A stretch of 64,000 bases of DNA from Coturnix japonica (Eukaryota > Chordata > Aves > Galliformes > Phasianidae): the NCBI RefSeq assembly GCF_001577835.2, contig NC_029516.1, positions 69,608,380 to 69,672,379 on the forward strand, written 5' to 3'. A program made the translations under genes and the position numbers. Under the pieces are notes generated by a model. It saw nothing but the letters and a program-made list of their open reading frames with translations, was not told where the DNA came from and made no database searches. Numbering within the stretch: the first letter of the stretch is position 1; every line of letters starts with the position of its first letter. Shown here in pieces: positions 34,746 to 46,368 of the stretch.

Positions 34746-35439
34746 GGATGTCCAAACTTGCTTCTCACGTGTGTATTGTCTCAGTCTAAACCTAGATCTC
34801 CCTGAAACTCCTTAAATCAAGAACTGAGTTGCATACTGAACCAACATTTTGCCTGCTTTTGACAAGCTCTAACTTACACTACCTTCCTTCCCTACATAAG
34901 AGTTTCCATGAAGTTCTTCTGAGCTAGTTGCAGCACATTGACCAACCACCATTGGCAACAAGGACTTCAGTCTTCTGAATCAAGCTAAGCAGAAAAACAG
35001 AATATCTTCAAAATTATCTCATTTAGCTGTACCTAGGGCTTATTTTTTCAAACTTTATTGTGGTTGCCTGATTTTGGGAAGGTAGTGTTGTGGGAGAAGA
35101 TTATCTAATATGTGTTAAGAGCGTCTTCTGCTCCAGAACACTACTTTAAATCCAAATCCTTCACAGTACTCTTTTGACTAAGATGGTCAGGGGACTGGTG
35201 CAGATGGCATATGAAAGGTGATAGAAACTCTGCTCAGCTTGAAAAGGAAGAAGCTAAGAAAGGGATCTGACTACTGCCTTCAGCTACCTAAAGGAGGATT
35301 GGACAGCAGACTCTTCAAAAAGGTAAAGAGAGGCAAGAGACACTGGAACATGTGCCACAGAAGACTGGGGAACCTCTGTCATGCTGAGAATCTTCAAATA
35401 GCTGAAATAACGCAGTCAGCAGGACCACTAGGGTGGTGG

Positions 35440-35965
35440 CTCAGGTGAGGCTGCACCTCAGGCACCATTTTTGGGTCCCTCACTACAAAAAAGATATTGA
35501 GGTTCTGGAGCGTGTCCAAATGAGGGGCAAAAAATGTGGTGAAGGATCCGGAACAAAAGTTTCATGAAGAGCAGCTGAGGGAGCTGGGATTGTTCAGACT
35601 GGAGAAAAGGAGGCTCAGGGGAGACCTTATTGCTCTCTACAGTTACCTGAAAGGAGATTGTGGTGAGGCGGGGTTCAGCCCCCTTTCCCGGATAACTAGC
35701 AATAGCAAAAGAGGTAATGGCCATAAGTTGTACCAGGGGAGGTTCAGATTGCATACTAGGAACAATTTCTTCTCAGAAGGAGTTGTGAAGTACTGGCATG
35801 GGCTGCCCAGGGAAGTCTTGGAGTCACCATCCCTGGAGGTTTCCATGAAAAGGGTAGATGTGGCACTGGGAGACGTGGTTTAGTGGGCATGGTGATAATG
35901 GGTTGATGGTTGGAGCAGATGATCTTAGTGGTCCTCTCCAACCATAATGATTCTATGAATCTGCA
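35440..35965 (+). repeat. CR1 LINE 3' portion
   Basis: Translates in pieces to the CR1 ORF2 end (QLRELGLFRLEKRRLRGDL, then GRFRLHTRNNFFSEGVV, WHGLPREVLE, PSLEVSMKRVDVALGD), followed by the UTR end GGTCCTCTCCAACC and ATGATTCTATGAAT. The stretch from about 35215 may be a further, more diverged CR1 piece. 5'-truncated and dead. Confidence 0.88.
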
Positions 35966-36684
35966 ATCTTACATTTACATGCCTTTGTTCTGTTGTGCCC
36001 ATAAAACTGGCAGAATCAACAGAATTTTGACTTCTGGAAGTCATGAGTTAGTTCATATCAGGTGTACAATTTCACAGATCAATCCTCAGGGTATATTAAC
36101 TCGAAAGCAAATGAGATCTTGGCACTAGAGAAATGGACCTGGATCACAGTTCTTGCTTTGAAAACAGAGCAAGAACCCAGAGTTCTCTTGCCGCAAGAAG
36201 AAAGATCTGTGGTAACAAAACTAATTAAGAGATGACTGCAAAGAATATCCACAGCACTAGAGACATCTTCTCTCTGAGTGAGAATCATTTTAGAGCTACT
36301 TTTCTGCAGCTAGAACTGTATTTAATATAGCATGCAAAAAAATCTGCTGTCTGATTCTGCACAGTAAATATTCCTGGGAACTTTTCTTCACAAGTGTGAC
36401 TGTTGTATTCCTTGTCTTTTGAATGTGGCATTACAGAATTGACTCTTGACTCCCTTGAAGCCATCTGCAGTTACAGACACCTGTTTTCTCCAGCAATTAT
36501 TTTAATATTCATAGCCTTTGGCTGATGCTGGTGGGTATATGCACACTGTACTCAACACATCCTCCAAGGTTTGCTGCACTGCAAACTTTCCACACAATGT
36601 GACCTACAAAATTAGACCGTAGTAGTTTGACGATACTGCCAGCACTTCAGACAGTGGTAAGTCTGCTGTCATGAGATCTCTGAT

Positions 36685-36690
36685 TTTATT
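36685..36690 (-). terminator. Candidate C1R poly(A) signal
   Basis: AATAAA on the minus strand, about 260 bases past the C1R stop, in the expected position for the 3' end. Confidence 0.5.
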
Positions 36691-36948
36691 AAAGCTTCAT
36701 CCAATACCACAACTGCATTTGGAAGAACTAGAACATGTATAAAGGCCTCCCACAAACTGCTGGTGGGACAGTATGGTACCAACAAAAATTCATCAGACAA
36801 CATGATGGTTTTCAGAAATGCTTGTGATTAAGGTTACATGGTCTCTATGTTTGAAAAGTCTTTAGGACGACAACAAAAGCTTTGGATATGATATTCTGTA
36901 TCTGGAAATCCATATGGTATCAGGGATTCTTCAGCTGGACAAGAACAT

Positions 36949-39900
36949 TTAGAGCCCATCCTCCTTTATTATCCCTTTGATCCAGTCCAAATAGTTGAGG
37001 ACCTTGGTGTAGAAGCCATAACCTTGGGCACAGCCGATACCCCAAGAAACAATACCTGTAGCCACCCACCGACCACTTTCCATGTCTAACACTGTGAAGA
37101 CACTCCCACTATCCCCCTGGCATGCATCTTGTTTTTTCCTGAGGAAGCCAGCGCAGAACATGTTCTCAGAGAAGACCATATGTTTCCCTCCATTATGACC
37201 ATCCAGCCAATTCTGGCATTTCTCCCGAGAAACTGCTGGTAGCTGCACGTATTTCAAATGTTTTGAAAGAAAGTTTTTTTCCACACCAAAGCCACTCACA
37301 TACCCCATGTACCCATCCATGTAGAATGTGGTGTTGCTAGTATCTGGGAGGCAGATGGGCAGTACTGTAGGGCCTAGGGTTACTGGGTGTTTCAGTTCCA
37401 GCAGCGCTATGTCTCCATTGAAGTTATGCTCATCATTAGGATCGTAATCAGGATGGACAAAGATCCTGCGTACAGGGTGGTGCCCCATCTTGGAGAGCTC
37501 TTCTACATCAGTGTGGCCAAGAAAAACTTCAGCGTCCTCTGTTAGCTGATCTAGGCTTAAGTTGTGCCTTGCTGGTCCTTTGGGGAAGACGGTGTGGGCA
37601 GCGGTCAGGATCCAGCGATCACTCAGGAGCGCTCCACCTCCACGTCCCTTGATTTCAGTCAGAGCCTGCCAAGGGAAATTGCCCTTGCCTGCTCGCTCAC
37701 CACCTACAATCCTCTGGATTTTAATAACAGGGTGGTCCGGCTTCCCACACACTGCAGAGAAAGGCAAAGAGAACATGACATCCTTCATTGCCCTGGCTTG
37801 TCTCTCTCTTTCCATCACTGTTCACCTTATTTTTGTCTTCCTGGATCTATTTCCCTGTTATTCTTCACTGACACCGTTACTCTCACTCTCCTCTCTGCAT
37901 GTTATCCCTGTTTTGTACTGGTGATAAGCATTGCTTGGTAAACACCAGACAACATCATAGTTTTTTCTGACCTGGCAAGCAGGCAGGAATCCTCTTCTGG
38001 CCATCTCGATCCACCCAGGTTCCCTCAGAAGAACAGGTGTATCTATCTGTAGGATGAGACAGTGGAGATTGCAGTGGGCTTTTTATTTCAGTATTCCAAT
38101 ATCTGTGTGTGATCAGCACTCACCACCTCCTCCTCCGGTGACAATGTGATAATATGGTTCATTGCACTGGTACTTGATCTCTGACTGGTAGGTGTTGTTT
38201 GCAGGTTTGTTAACATAACTGAATATCCCATTGGTGAGTTCTGCAGGGCCGCCACAGTTCACAACTACAAAAAAGAAAGAGAAGAAAAAAAGAGATGAGT
38301 AAAAGACAACCTTAATAGTTGTAGGTTAAAGCTTGATTTTGACTGTGGCCATGTTGTGAAGGAAGGTGAGGACCAATTTGTACAGTGGGAAGAGAGTGGT
38401 TGTTCCAAAATGGATCCCAAACTGGGGTCTTCTGCTTTTAGATGTTTCAACATCGTACTGCCTTCTTAGTGATACTTTATGCATTTCTGTAGGAGAGGAA
38501 AAACATTTAGGTTTTTGGAAACAAAAAAGCGTAATGAGAGTTAACAGTGGACTAAGTGGCCTTTACAGTCCTTCCAGTCAGCATACCTATAAGTCTATAG
38601 TCAAAGACAAACTGAGTCACAGACGCTGAACTCCCTGCGTACTCGAGGGAATAACTTAGAACAAGGGACAAGATTCCAGCACTCGGCTCACTCACTTTCA
38701 CAGTGGGGCATGGGTTGATGCCACGTCCCATCAGCCTGGCAGACAGCAGTGAAGGACAGCAGCTTCCGATTCCCCTGCACAAAAAAACAGACAAAAACCC
38801 CATTGCTGGCTGCAGGGAGCCTCATATTCCCTTCACATAACACACAAACTCCCTTCCCTCACACTAAAAGCATTATCCTAACTGCCAGTCTTTCTACTGC
38901 TCCCTCGCAGTGCTGTGTTCCAGTTGCTGGCCTCTCCCCTTGCTGCCTTCCTTCCATCTTGTGTTTGCTGCAGGCTACAAATTATGCATAAAGAGCCAAA
39001 ATGTAAGCAGCCAGCAACCATAAACATTTGAAAGGCCAGAGGCACTGGCAGTAGAGAGGCCTGACAGCAGGATGGCAATGAAGGCAGGTAGCATATTCTG
39101 CTTCAAGTCTGATTTCATATCCTCTCAAAGAGAGACTCTTGTTTACCAGTTCTTCCTGAGATCTTTGTTCTCTCAACTACAGGGGTTTGCCTTTTTGTGA
39201 GACAAAGAACATGCAAGGAAGGAGCCTAGGAAAAGTGAAAACACTGGGAAAAAATGCCTACAGGTGCATGGAAAAATAGAAATTGCTAGAGATCGCCAGG
39301 AGTGAAATGTCCAAAGAGAACTTTACTGAAAGTTGAAAGACGTGGACTGAACAGAAGACAGAATACAGCTGAAGGGAGATGAGATCTCACCTCCACCAAG
39401 TTATAGCCAGTCTGGCAGCTGACAATGATATAGTCTTGATATCGAAACACAGATCGCAGGTCTCTGATGATGGTAAACTGATCCCGTGGGACAGGCTGCG
39501 GGCACCGTATTCCTGTTAGAAAAGGGGATCAAATGGGTGGTTATTAATAAAATGTGTAGATAGGCTCTAGTAGTCACTGGGGAGGAGTTATCTTACTCTC
39601 CGAGGTGTAGTGGATCTTCCAACCACGACTGTACCCTGATTCATCAGTGAAGAAGAGTATGTCCACCTCATTGCTTTTGGTTTCTATGCTGCCAGGTGAC
39701 TTCTTGCCACAGAATTCACCAATCTCTCTCCCTCGTGCTTGGATCTAGCGACAAAATCAAGTATCTCAGGGACAGAAAGATACATGTCTTCAATATCCCT
39801 ATCTCAATCCAGACCAAGTTTGCCAAAGTGCCTAATGACGGGTGGGCTGGCGGTCTGACCCATCTTTGCTGATGGCTGCTGCACTGAACAGAACAAATGA

Positions 39901-42284
39901 GTGACCAAATACAAGCTCTACTTCTCCTTTATTGTGGGAGTCAGAGCTATCAACCAATTTGATTGATTCAAATTGAATCCTGAGACTAAAGAAAAAGCAC
40001 ATTTTGCTCCATTTACAGGAACATGTGACCCAGAGCCTCTTGGTCTCAGGACAATGGTAATTAAAAGTTCTGAGGGAGGGACAAGGCTCAATTTTCCCTA
40101 GTGGGGCACTCTTTTTGTACTAATCCTGTATTTCTCATGCTAGTAGTGGTATCTACAGAATTCCTGTTCTGCCCTTGCATCAAGGCTTGAAGGAGAAGCT
40201 CATTTCCAGTACCTTGAGCTGATCATAGGGACAATGGACTTGCTGGTGGTCATCAATCTCAAAAGGTTCCAAGAACTTTAGGATGATAGACAGGCCTTTT
40301 TCCAGACGGATGCTGTAGTTACAATGGAGGTCTTCAGGATAGGGGTGGGGGTAATCTGGGCTGCTCAGGTACCCAGATGGCTCTGTGAACAACTCACTGC
40401 TGCACTCCACTGGTGTAGAGGAAGAAAGCAAAGATCACGAGATGGGGCTGTGCCAGCTGCTGTCCCGTTAACTGCTTCCTAAACCACTTCTCCCACCTTT
40501 CTCGACTGAAGGGCTCCTGCTCTGGAATCCTTCATATTCCATCTGATCTTTCAGACTTTCAGTTTACCTTTGCAGGAGTGGTAGTCACTTTGGAGCTGAT
40601 AGCCAGGTCGGCAAGAACAGAAGTAGCCACCCATATAGTTGTGACAGATTTGCTGGCACCGAAGCCCCTCATCATCCTCAGCAGCATTGTTAGGATCACA
40701 TTCATCAAGATCTGAAGAGGTAAGAGATGCTGGGTTAAGAGGAGGAAAGCGTCAAGCCTATCTGCTGTACACTGAAATTATACAGAGATTGGTATCTTTG
40801 CTTAAGGAATCTCTTGATTTGCCCGTCAAGAAGGAAAATTAGTTGGACCCACAAAGCTTCTTTCTGCATGACAGATAGTCTCCTACTCACCCACAGCTTT
40901 ATAATAGGCCAGGAAGCCCCTGTAGGGAATGACAGTGCCATTGTCTTCATTGGAGAAATCAGAATGGAATGAAAGATGCATCCTGTTTCCCTTAGATACA
41001 AACTCCTTTCTTCCTGGATGATTGCCTGTGGTTGACCCAAGCTGCCCACAGTATCGCCCCAAGCTCTTCTTGTCTGCTCTGATCTGCCAAGGTTAAGGGG
41101 AAATCACTGTAGCCTCATAAAAGTCAGTAATGCACCACTAATATCCAGCCATATAATGCCAATATCTGCTTCACCTATTGCCATCTTTAGCTCCTTCCCA
41201 ATCCTCTGCAGGGAATGCCAGAGGAAGCCTCGTGAATGAACAGCACGCCTCTAGATTCCCATTTCCAGTCACCAATTGCCCCAGATATGTATCCACATAC
41301 CTTAACATAGTCATAGAAACAGGACTCTGATGGCTCCAGGTCAAAGTATCTGAAGGTCAGCTTCACCACATAGCCTTTGGGCACAACGATATCCCAACTG
41401 CTGATGTTATTGTTGGGGTACGGCTTGGGATAATCTGGGGATCTGATCTCCCCAAATAACTTTCTTGGGACTGGACTGGAACTGATCACTACAGAAAAGA
41501 GGATGGCCCACAGGAGAAAAGGAGTGTGCCTGCGAACATGGCAAGCAAATTAGGACATTGCACAAAACTCAGTCATCCAAAAACAGGGGAGAGACTTCAC
41601 AGGTGGATTGCATGCTGTGTAGCAAAATGCAAACATGAAAGGCCTAGTGGATCCAGCTTTCAGCTCGGATCACTCAGGAACAAGTAGAACCACAGGAATG
41701 AAAGCACTGGAGCACTGACCAGCTCCAGCAAGGTGTCATGATCCAGCCAAAGAGATTTGTTCCCCTGGCAAGCACTTTGAGGGAACACGGGTGAATTCCC
41801 CAAGCAGCGGCTGCTTGTTCCCAGCAGCCAGGGGCTATGTTCCTCACTGTAAGCATGGTTCCCCTTTGCTCTGAGCCGGTGGATCATTTCTGATTGTCTC
41901 TAGTTTAGGGTTTTGCTTCATTTATGTGGTCAGTATGTGAAGATCTCAATCTCAGCTTACTAATGAGCAATCTCGCAGTGCCTTCAGTGTAACCCTCAGC
42001 CCAGTCATGCCCAAGTCGTCCTCCTAAAAAAACAACTGGCTCTCATTTGTTTCTCTTTCTTTTCCCTCTCCGGGAAGTGAGAGTACTCCTCCAAAACACC
42101 CCCATTGCCCAGATCTCATGAAAAGATCCGCCAGGTCGATCCTTCTTCCTTAGCCCAAGCAGAAGTTTAACGGAGGGACAGTAAGCACGAATAAGCCTTT
42201 TTGACCAGTTCACCTCCCTGGAAGAGCCTTATCGCCCACCACCCTGGGTGCTGCTGTTCCCGTTCCCCATACTCACATCTCCAT
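36949..42284 (-). CDS. C1R: C1R, complement C1r subcomponent protease
   Basis: Self-activating serine protease of C1 that cleaves C1s. Exons 5' to 3': 42284-42277, 41529-41301, 41083-40891, 40711-40568, 40409-40213, 39744-39597, 39512-39391, 38774-38696, 38264-38124, 38046-37972, 37751-36949; 712 residues (human 705). Modules: signal peptide (FLLWAILFSVVIS), CUB1 (KLFGEIRSPDYPKPYP), EGF (DLDECD...CHNYMGGYFCSC), CUB2 (SSELFTEPSGYLSSP), two CCPs, single-exon protease. Activation site QR|IVGG; His in TAAHTVF, Asp in NGDIALLEL, Ser in CQGDSGS. The last Gly of the usual GDSGG is Ser. The first coding exon contributes only ATGGAGAT, joined at a GTGAGT donor; this start is inferred from phase and the resulting signal peptide. 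No C1RL-like copy follows. Confidence 0.96.
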
Positions 42285-44348
42285 GCGCTCTGCCGCGGGA
42301 CCCTCTGCTGTCTCCCTGCCCGTTCTGCCCGAGTCCGAGCTCCACGGTCCCCAGCTGCAAACGGGAGGCGGTGAGAGCAGTGGGTGGGGAGGCAGAGCCG
42401 AGCTGCGGGCAGTCGGGACGGGACAGGGAGCTTCCAGCACGGCGCCTGCTGCCCTCTGCTGCACAGCTGCTGCAGCTCCGAAAGGACGCCGGCATTGGGG
42501 CCAGGGAGGGCTCTGGGGGGCTCTTAAATCTTAGCCAAAAGATGTCAAAGGAGAGGAGCCCTTTTTGGGACAGATCATCTGCTGAGAGACGACGAAAGGG
42601 AAAGGCGAGTATTTCACTGAAGGAGAGAAGGTCCCTGGGCACGCAACTGAGATTAGAAACCTCCCCTCCAACACCCTATCTGAAAGTTCCAAATGAACCT
42701 TGCTGTTCTCAAACCTTTAACTAAGTCACCGCATTTGATTGTGTCAAATTGGCTAATGGTCGAGTGCTGATTAAATACCACTTAGAATCATGCAATCTAA
42801 CCTTGTAATTTATCCCACAACTACTAATAAATCCCAAATAGCTGCTAAAACTAGAATTGTGTAAAACCCAATTGGCAGCACGTTAACACCGAGCTGTTTT
42901 AGCTGGGCGCTTTACCTTCAAACCTTGGCTATTATGTGGACAGTTGGCGTGTCAGTGTAAGGGGCTGTCATGGTTAACCACTTGAAGGCAATATCTGTCT
43001 ACCAGAACATAGGTCAGAAAAGTAAAGAAAGTGCAGCAGCTTTTGGTGCAGAGCCTGATATAAGGTGATCACACAACCTGGAAGATACCAGTCTGGACAT
43101 GGTGAAGCAAGCTTGATGTTGAGGATCAGAATCAACTCTGAGAAAGGCTCCTTGTACAGAATAGTGGGATGAGGGCAACAGTTCAATCAGCTCCTCAGCT
43201 GCTGTCAGTTGAAACCCTGGATCTTACAGCCTCACAGTACAACAGAGGTAATGTAGAGGCTATTGATAGATGGAATAATGGCTCATAGAAGTCTACATGG
43301 AGCAGCTAAATGATGTCTTGGATGGCTTGGTTATGATTGCCCAGTGTGTTTCATTACATCCCAACCAGTCGCACCCTTGCACTGTGGATACTGACAGGAT
43401 CCCATTCTGCACATCCCATATGGAGTCCTCACTGAAGGACACCTCTGTCTTTGTCCATCCTTTCCAGGGACCTCATGTCCCTAGGTTCTGTCCCTTGGTC
43501 TCTGACTGTAGAGGGAAGCTATGACAGTAAAGGGAAGATAGTAAAGCCAGGTGGAGTGCAGGAGCTAAAGGCAGTGTGTTTTTTTTACACCTGGAGGACA
43601 GACAGAGCCTCCTTCTCTCTGTGGGCTTTCCCAGGAGTGCAGTGAATATGAACTACAAAGGACTTCCTACCTCAGTCCAACCCTTGGATTTCACACAAAA
43701 ATCCTTGACAGTGAAGAATCATTTCTGTGCTAGAACTTAAAGATTTTGGGATCCTGAAAAAAATGTGATGTCTGCAAGCAACAGGAGCTGGGAGCTTGCA
43801 CTGGTGGTTTCAGAAGAGGCAGCCCCAGCTATCCTTGCTGACTCGGGACTCCAAATTCTGCTTTCCAGAGGTAGCTGAGAGACTGTGCTTGGGGCTGCTA
43901 CAGTGTGGGGAGGCAGGAGAAGAGAACAACATGGACCAGTGAGGGGCCTGTCCAGGCTCAGCTGTAGCAAGTGGGTGCCTATGTGCAACTCGACGCTGTG
44001 TGGGGTGGCTGGATGGCCTCCGCCTCACCTCACTCCCTCCCATCCAGCTCTTATTCTGAAAGGAGCCGCCATGCACACAGCGGCCCATCTTCCTCCCTGC
44101 CTCGGCCCACCCAGGACACACTCCGGCCATCCCCTCTCCCCGCCTCTCCCTTCTTGGGGCCTGGCCTGCTGTGACCTGACCACAGCACCCTGGGAGGCCT
44201 TCTTCCATCCTGCCGCATAGCGAGGCATAAGAAAACACGCTGCTACAGGGAGCCTGGCTTGCTGCCATCGAGTTTGCTTCTTTAATCTGGGGCAGATCAC
44301 ACTGGAGATTGGGGCCCCAGGTTGGGCATCTGTGCCAGCAGTCAGCGG
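42285..44348. other. C1R-RBP5 spacer
   Basis: Begins with a GC-rich block to about 42540 that probably holds C1R 5'UTR and promoter. The rest shows no coding block that I can support. Human has C1RL between these genes; I found no CUB or protease motif here on either strand. Confidence 0.65.
44281..44286 (-). terminator. Candidate RBP5 poly(A) signal
   Basis: ATTAAA on the minus strand 63 bases past the RBP5 stop. Confidence 0.5.
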
Positions 44349-45610
44349 TCACTTCACTTTCTGGAAGACCTGAACACAGACCTCGTCTTCAACCGTCATG
44401 CGCTGCGGAAAGGAGGAGAAAGAGGAATTCAGGCTGCAGCCCCATGTCTTCCAGCTGAGTTTTGGCAGGTCATCCTGAGGGTGGAAAGGGCTGCGGCTGC
44501 TGTTGCATAAATTTAACTTTTGAACTCTGGCGGCGGATGTTTATGAGAAGTGGCCATTGCTCCTGAGGAGCCGGGGTGAAGACTGAGAGGAGCTGGAAGG
44601 AGGCTGCTCAGGTTCACTAACAGCACACAGCATTCGGCTGTGCCCCCCACCACCCACCAGCCAAGCTGCACGGGCCCTTCCTCACCAGGTGCAGCAGGTC
44701 TCCCTCCAGCCAGTGCCGCCAGCCACGGTTCCTCTTCTCCCCGAGCTGCTCACATACCAGCTGGTCGCCCTCCCAGAAAACAGTCGTCTGAAAAACAAGC
44801 AGAGGGGAAGACGTGGGCCCAACAAAAGCAACACAGCTTTCCAGTGATGACACTGAGCGTTCCTGTTGTATTTTCAAGTGTGGTCCCCAATATGGTTGAA
44901 TTCCCTCGGAGGGCTCCTTGGGACTTTTTGTCAAGCTCTAGTTCCCTTCTGGATCCCAAAGCTCCAGGTCTGGCTGTGTGTTGCTTACTCCCTTCGCTGG
45001 GAGCAGTTCACTTACAGACTCCATATCTCCAGACCTGCGGGGCAGGCCAGCTCTGGGCTGGACTCTCACCTTGCTGGTGAACTAAAAGCCAGGCAAGTCC
45101 CTGAAGTTCTAGTTCATTCATTACCTAGCCCCGTTGGGGATCCTCACCTGGCACTTGCGCCCATCTACGGGTCCCAGGTCTTCCTCAAACTGGACCCCCA
45201 GATCAAAATCCATGACATAATCCCTCAGGGAGGTGATTGTGCGGATGACCATGTGGTCTCCCGTGTGGATGATCTCTTTGTCAGGCTTCAGCAGGCAGAC
45301 CACCTTGCGCAGGACCACGTTGATATCTGGAGGATGAAATGGAGGGAAAACGGGTGGGCTGCTCTCTGCTCTGGGTAGGGGGCTTCAGCTCCAGGGATGC
45401 CTCCTCTCCCCCTCCCACCCAAAGCCATAGTCTCAGCTGGAATGACCAAAGCCCCTTCCTCCCCTTGCCAGGTCCCGCGGGCTGACATCTTTGGAGACGA
45501 AAAGGAGTTAAGAGGGAAGGAGGAGGGGGGTAGTTACCCAACGCGCGAAGATAATTGTCCATATTCTCCTGGGAGACGAAGCGGTAATAGCCGCTGAGGT
45601 TGGGCACCAT
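44349..45610 (-). CDS. RBP5: RBP5, cellular retinol-binding protein III-type
   Basis: Small cytosolic beta-barrel lipocalin relative of the fatty-acid-binding protein family that binds retinol. Four exons, the family's standard number: 45610-45538, 45326-45148, 44787-44686, 44402-44349; 135 residues, the human RBP5 length. Recognisable: N-terminal [53 protein letters not shown], and the C-terminal CVQVFQKVK. Residues favour RBP5 over RBP1, RBP2 and RBP7 (human RBP5 starts [14 protein letters not shown]). The ATG at 45610 is the only one fitting the family start. It is head to head with CLSTN3, as in human. Confidence 0.95.
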
Positions 45611-45984
45611 CCCGACACGGAGCACGCGGCTGGTGGCTGCGAGGAGCGGGGAAGCGCTGCCCGGCGCGGTGCGGAGCGGAGCGGGGCGGGCCGGCCGAGC
45701 AGCGGGCTCCTCGCCGAACTAAGAGTCCCGCCGGGCCCGCCCCGCTCCGCTCCGCTCCGGCACCTCCGGCTCGGGGCGGGCGAGCAGCGACACACCCCCG
45801 CGCTCCGGCTGCGGGGCCGCCGCTCCCGCAGCCCCGGCCCGTGACGTCATGCTGCAGTGGCGGGGCGGGGCCGCGGCGGAGCCTCCGAGCCGCCGAGCGA
45901 GGGCGTGGGCCGGGCCGGGCCCGCCGCTGTCCAGCACCGCCGGGCGGGACGGGAGCAGCAGCCGCAGCCGCCGCCGCCGCCGCT
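45611..45984. promoter_or_regulatory. RBP5/CLSTN3 bidirectional CpG-island promoter
   Basis: The 374 bases between the two divergent start codons are extremely GC- and CpG-rich, with many GGGGCGGGG-type GC boxes (for example around 45680-45690 and 45861-45870) and a TGACGTCA full CRE palindrome at 45842-45849. No TATA box seen. The CLSTN3 5'UTR ends in a (CCG)n run just before its ATG. Confidence 0.75.
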
Positions 45985-46337
45985 ATGGGAGGCCGTCGGC
46001 CCCGCGCTGCCGTCCTGCTGCCGCTGCTGTGCCTATGGGCCGCGCTGCCCGGCGGCTGCCCCAACAAAGGTGAGCCTTTGATTTGACATCCCCTTCTCAT
46101 TTGCCCCCTTTCCACCCGCTCGGCTCGCCTTGTGATAGCTCTTGCCGTGTGCCTTTAGCTCTTCTCCCGTAGCACGCCGAGAGGGAGTGTGTTGCACCTC
46201 CACAGAGGCACATCCCCCATCTCCATCTTCTCATTCCAGCCCATGCGTCTAGAATATGTCAGTAGGAAACGATACAGCGGCTACGTGTTATCTGTGCAGG
46301 TGGCTTATATAAAACAGTGCTTTATGTGCTAAATCGG

Positions 46338-46368
<31 letters not shown>

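Larger units (their letters stand above)
34288..36948. other. C1S-C1R convergent spacer
   Basis: Holds both 3'UTRs and a CR1 copy. No further coding sequence is seen. The human pair is also tail to tail with a spacer of several kb. Confidence 0.7.

Noticed and set aside
42229-42724. Open frames on both strands near C1R exon 1
   Set aside because: GC-rich 5'UTR/promoter sequence; no family features and no splice support except the short C1R start piece.
43737-44352. Overlapping open frames on both strands between C1R and RBP5, tested for C1RL or another gene
   Set aside because: No CUB, CCP or protease motif, repetitive composition and no paired splice sites.
45534-46115. Minus-strand 193-codon open frame opposite CLSTN3 exon 1
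   Set aside because: CpG-island composition with low-complexity Arg/Ala/Gly/Pro runs. It overlaps RBP5 exon 1 in another frame and resembles nothing.
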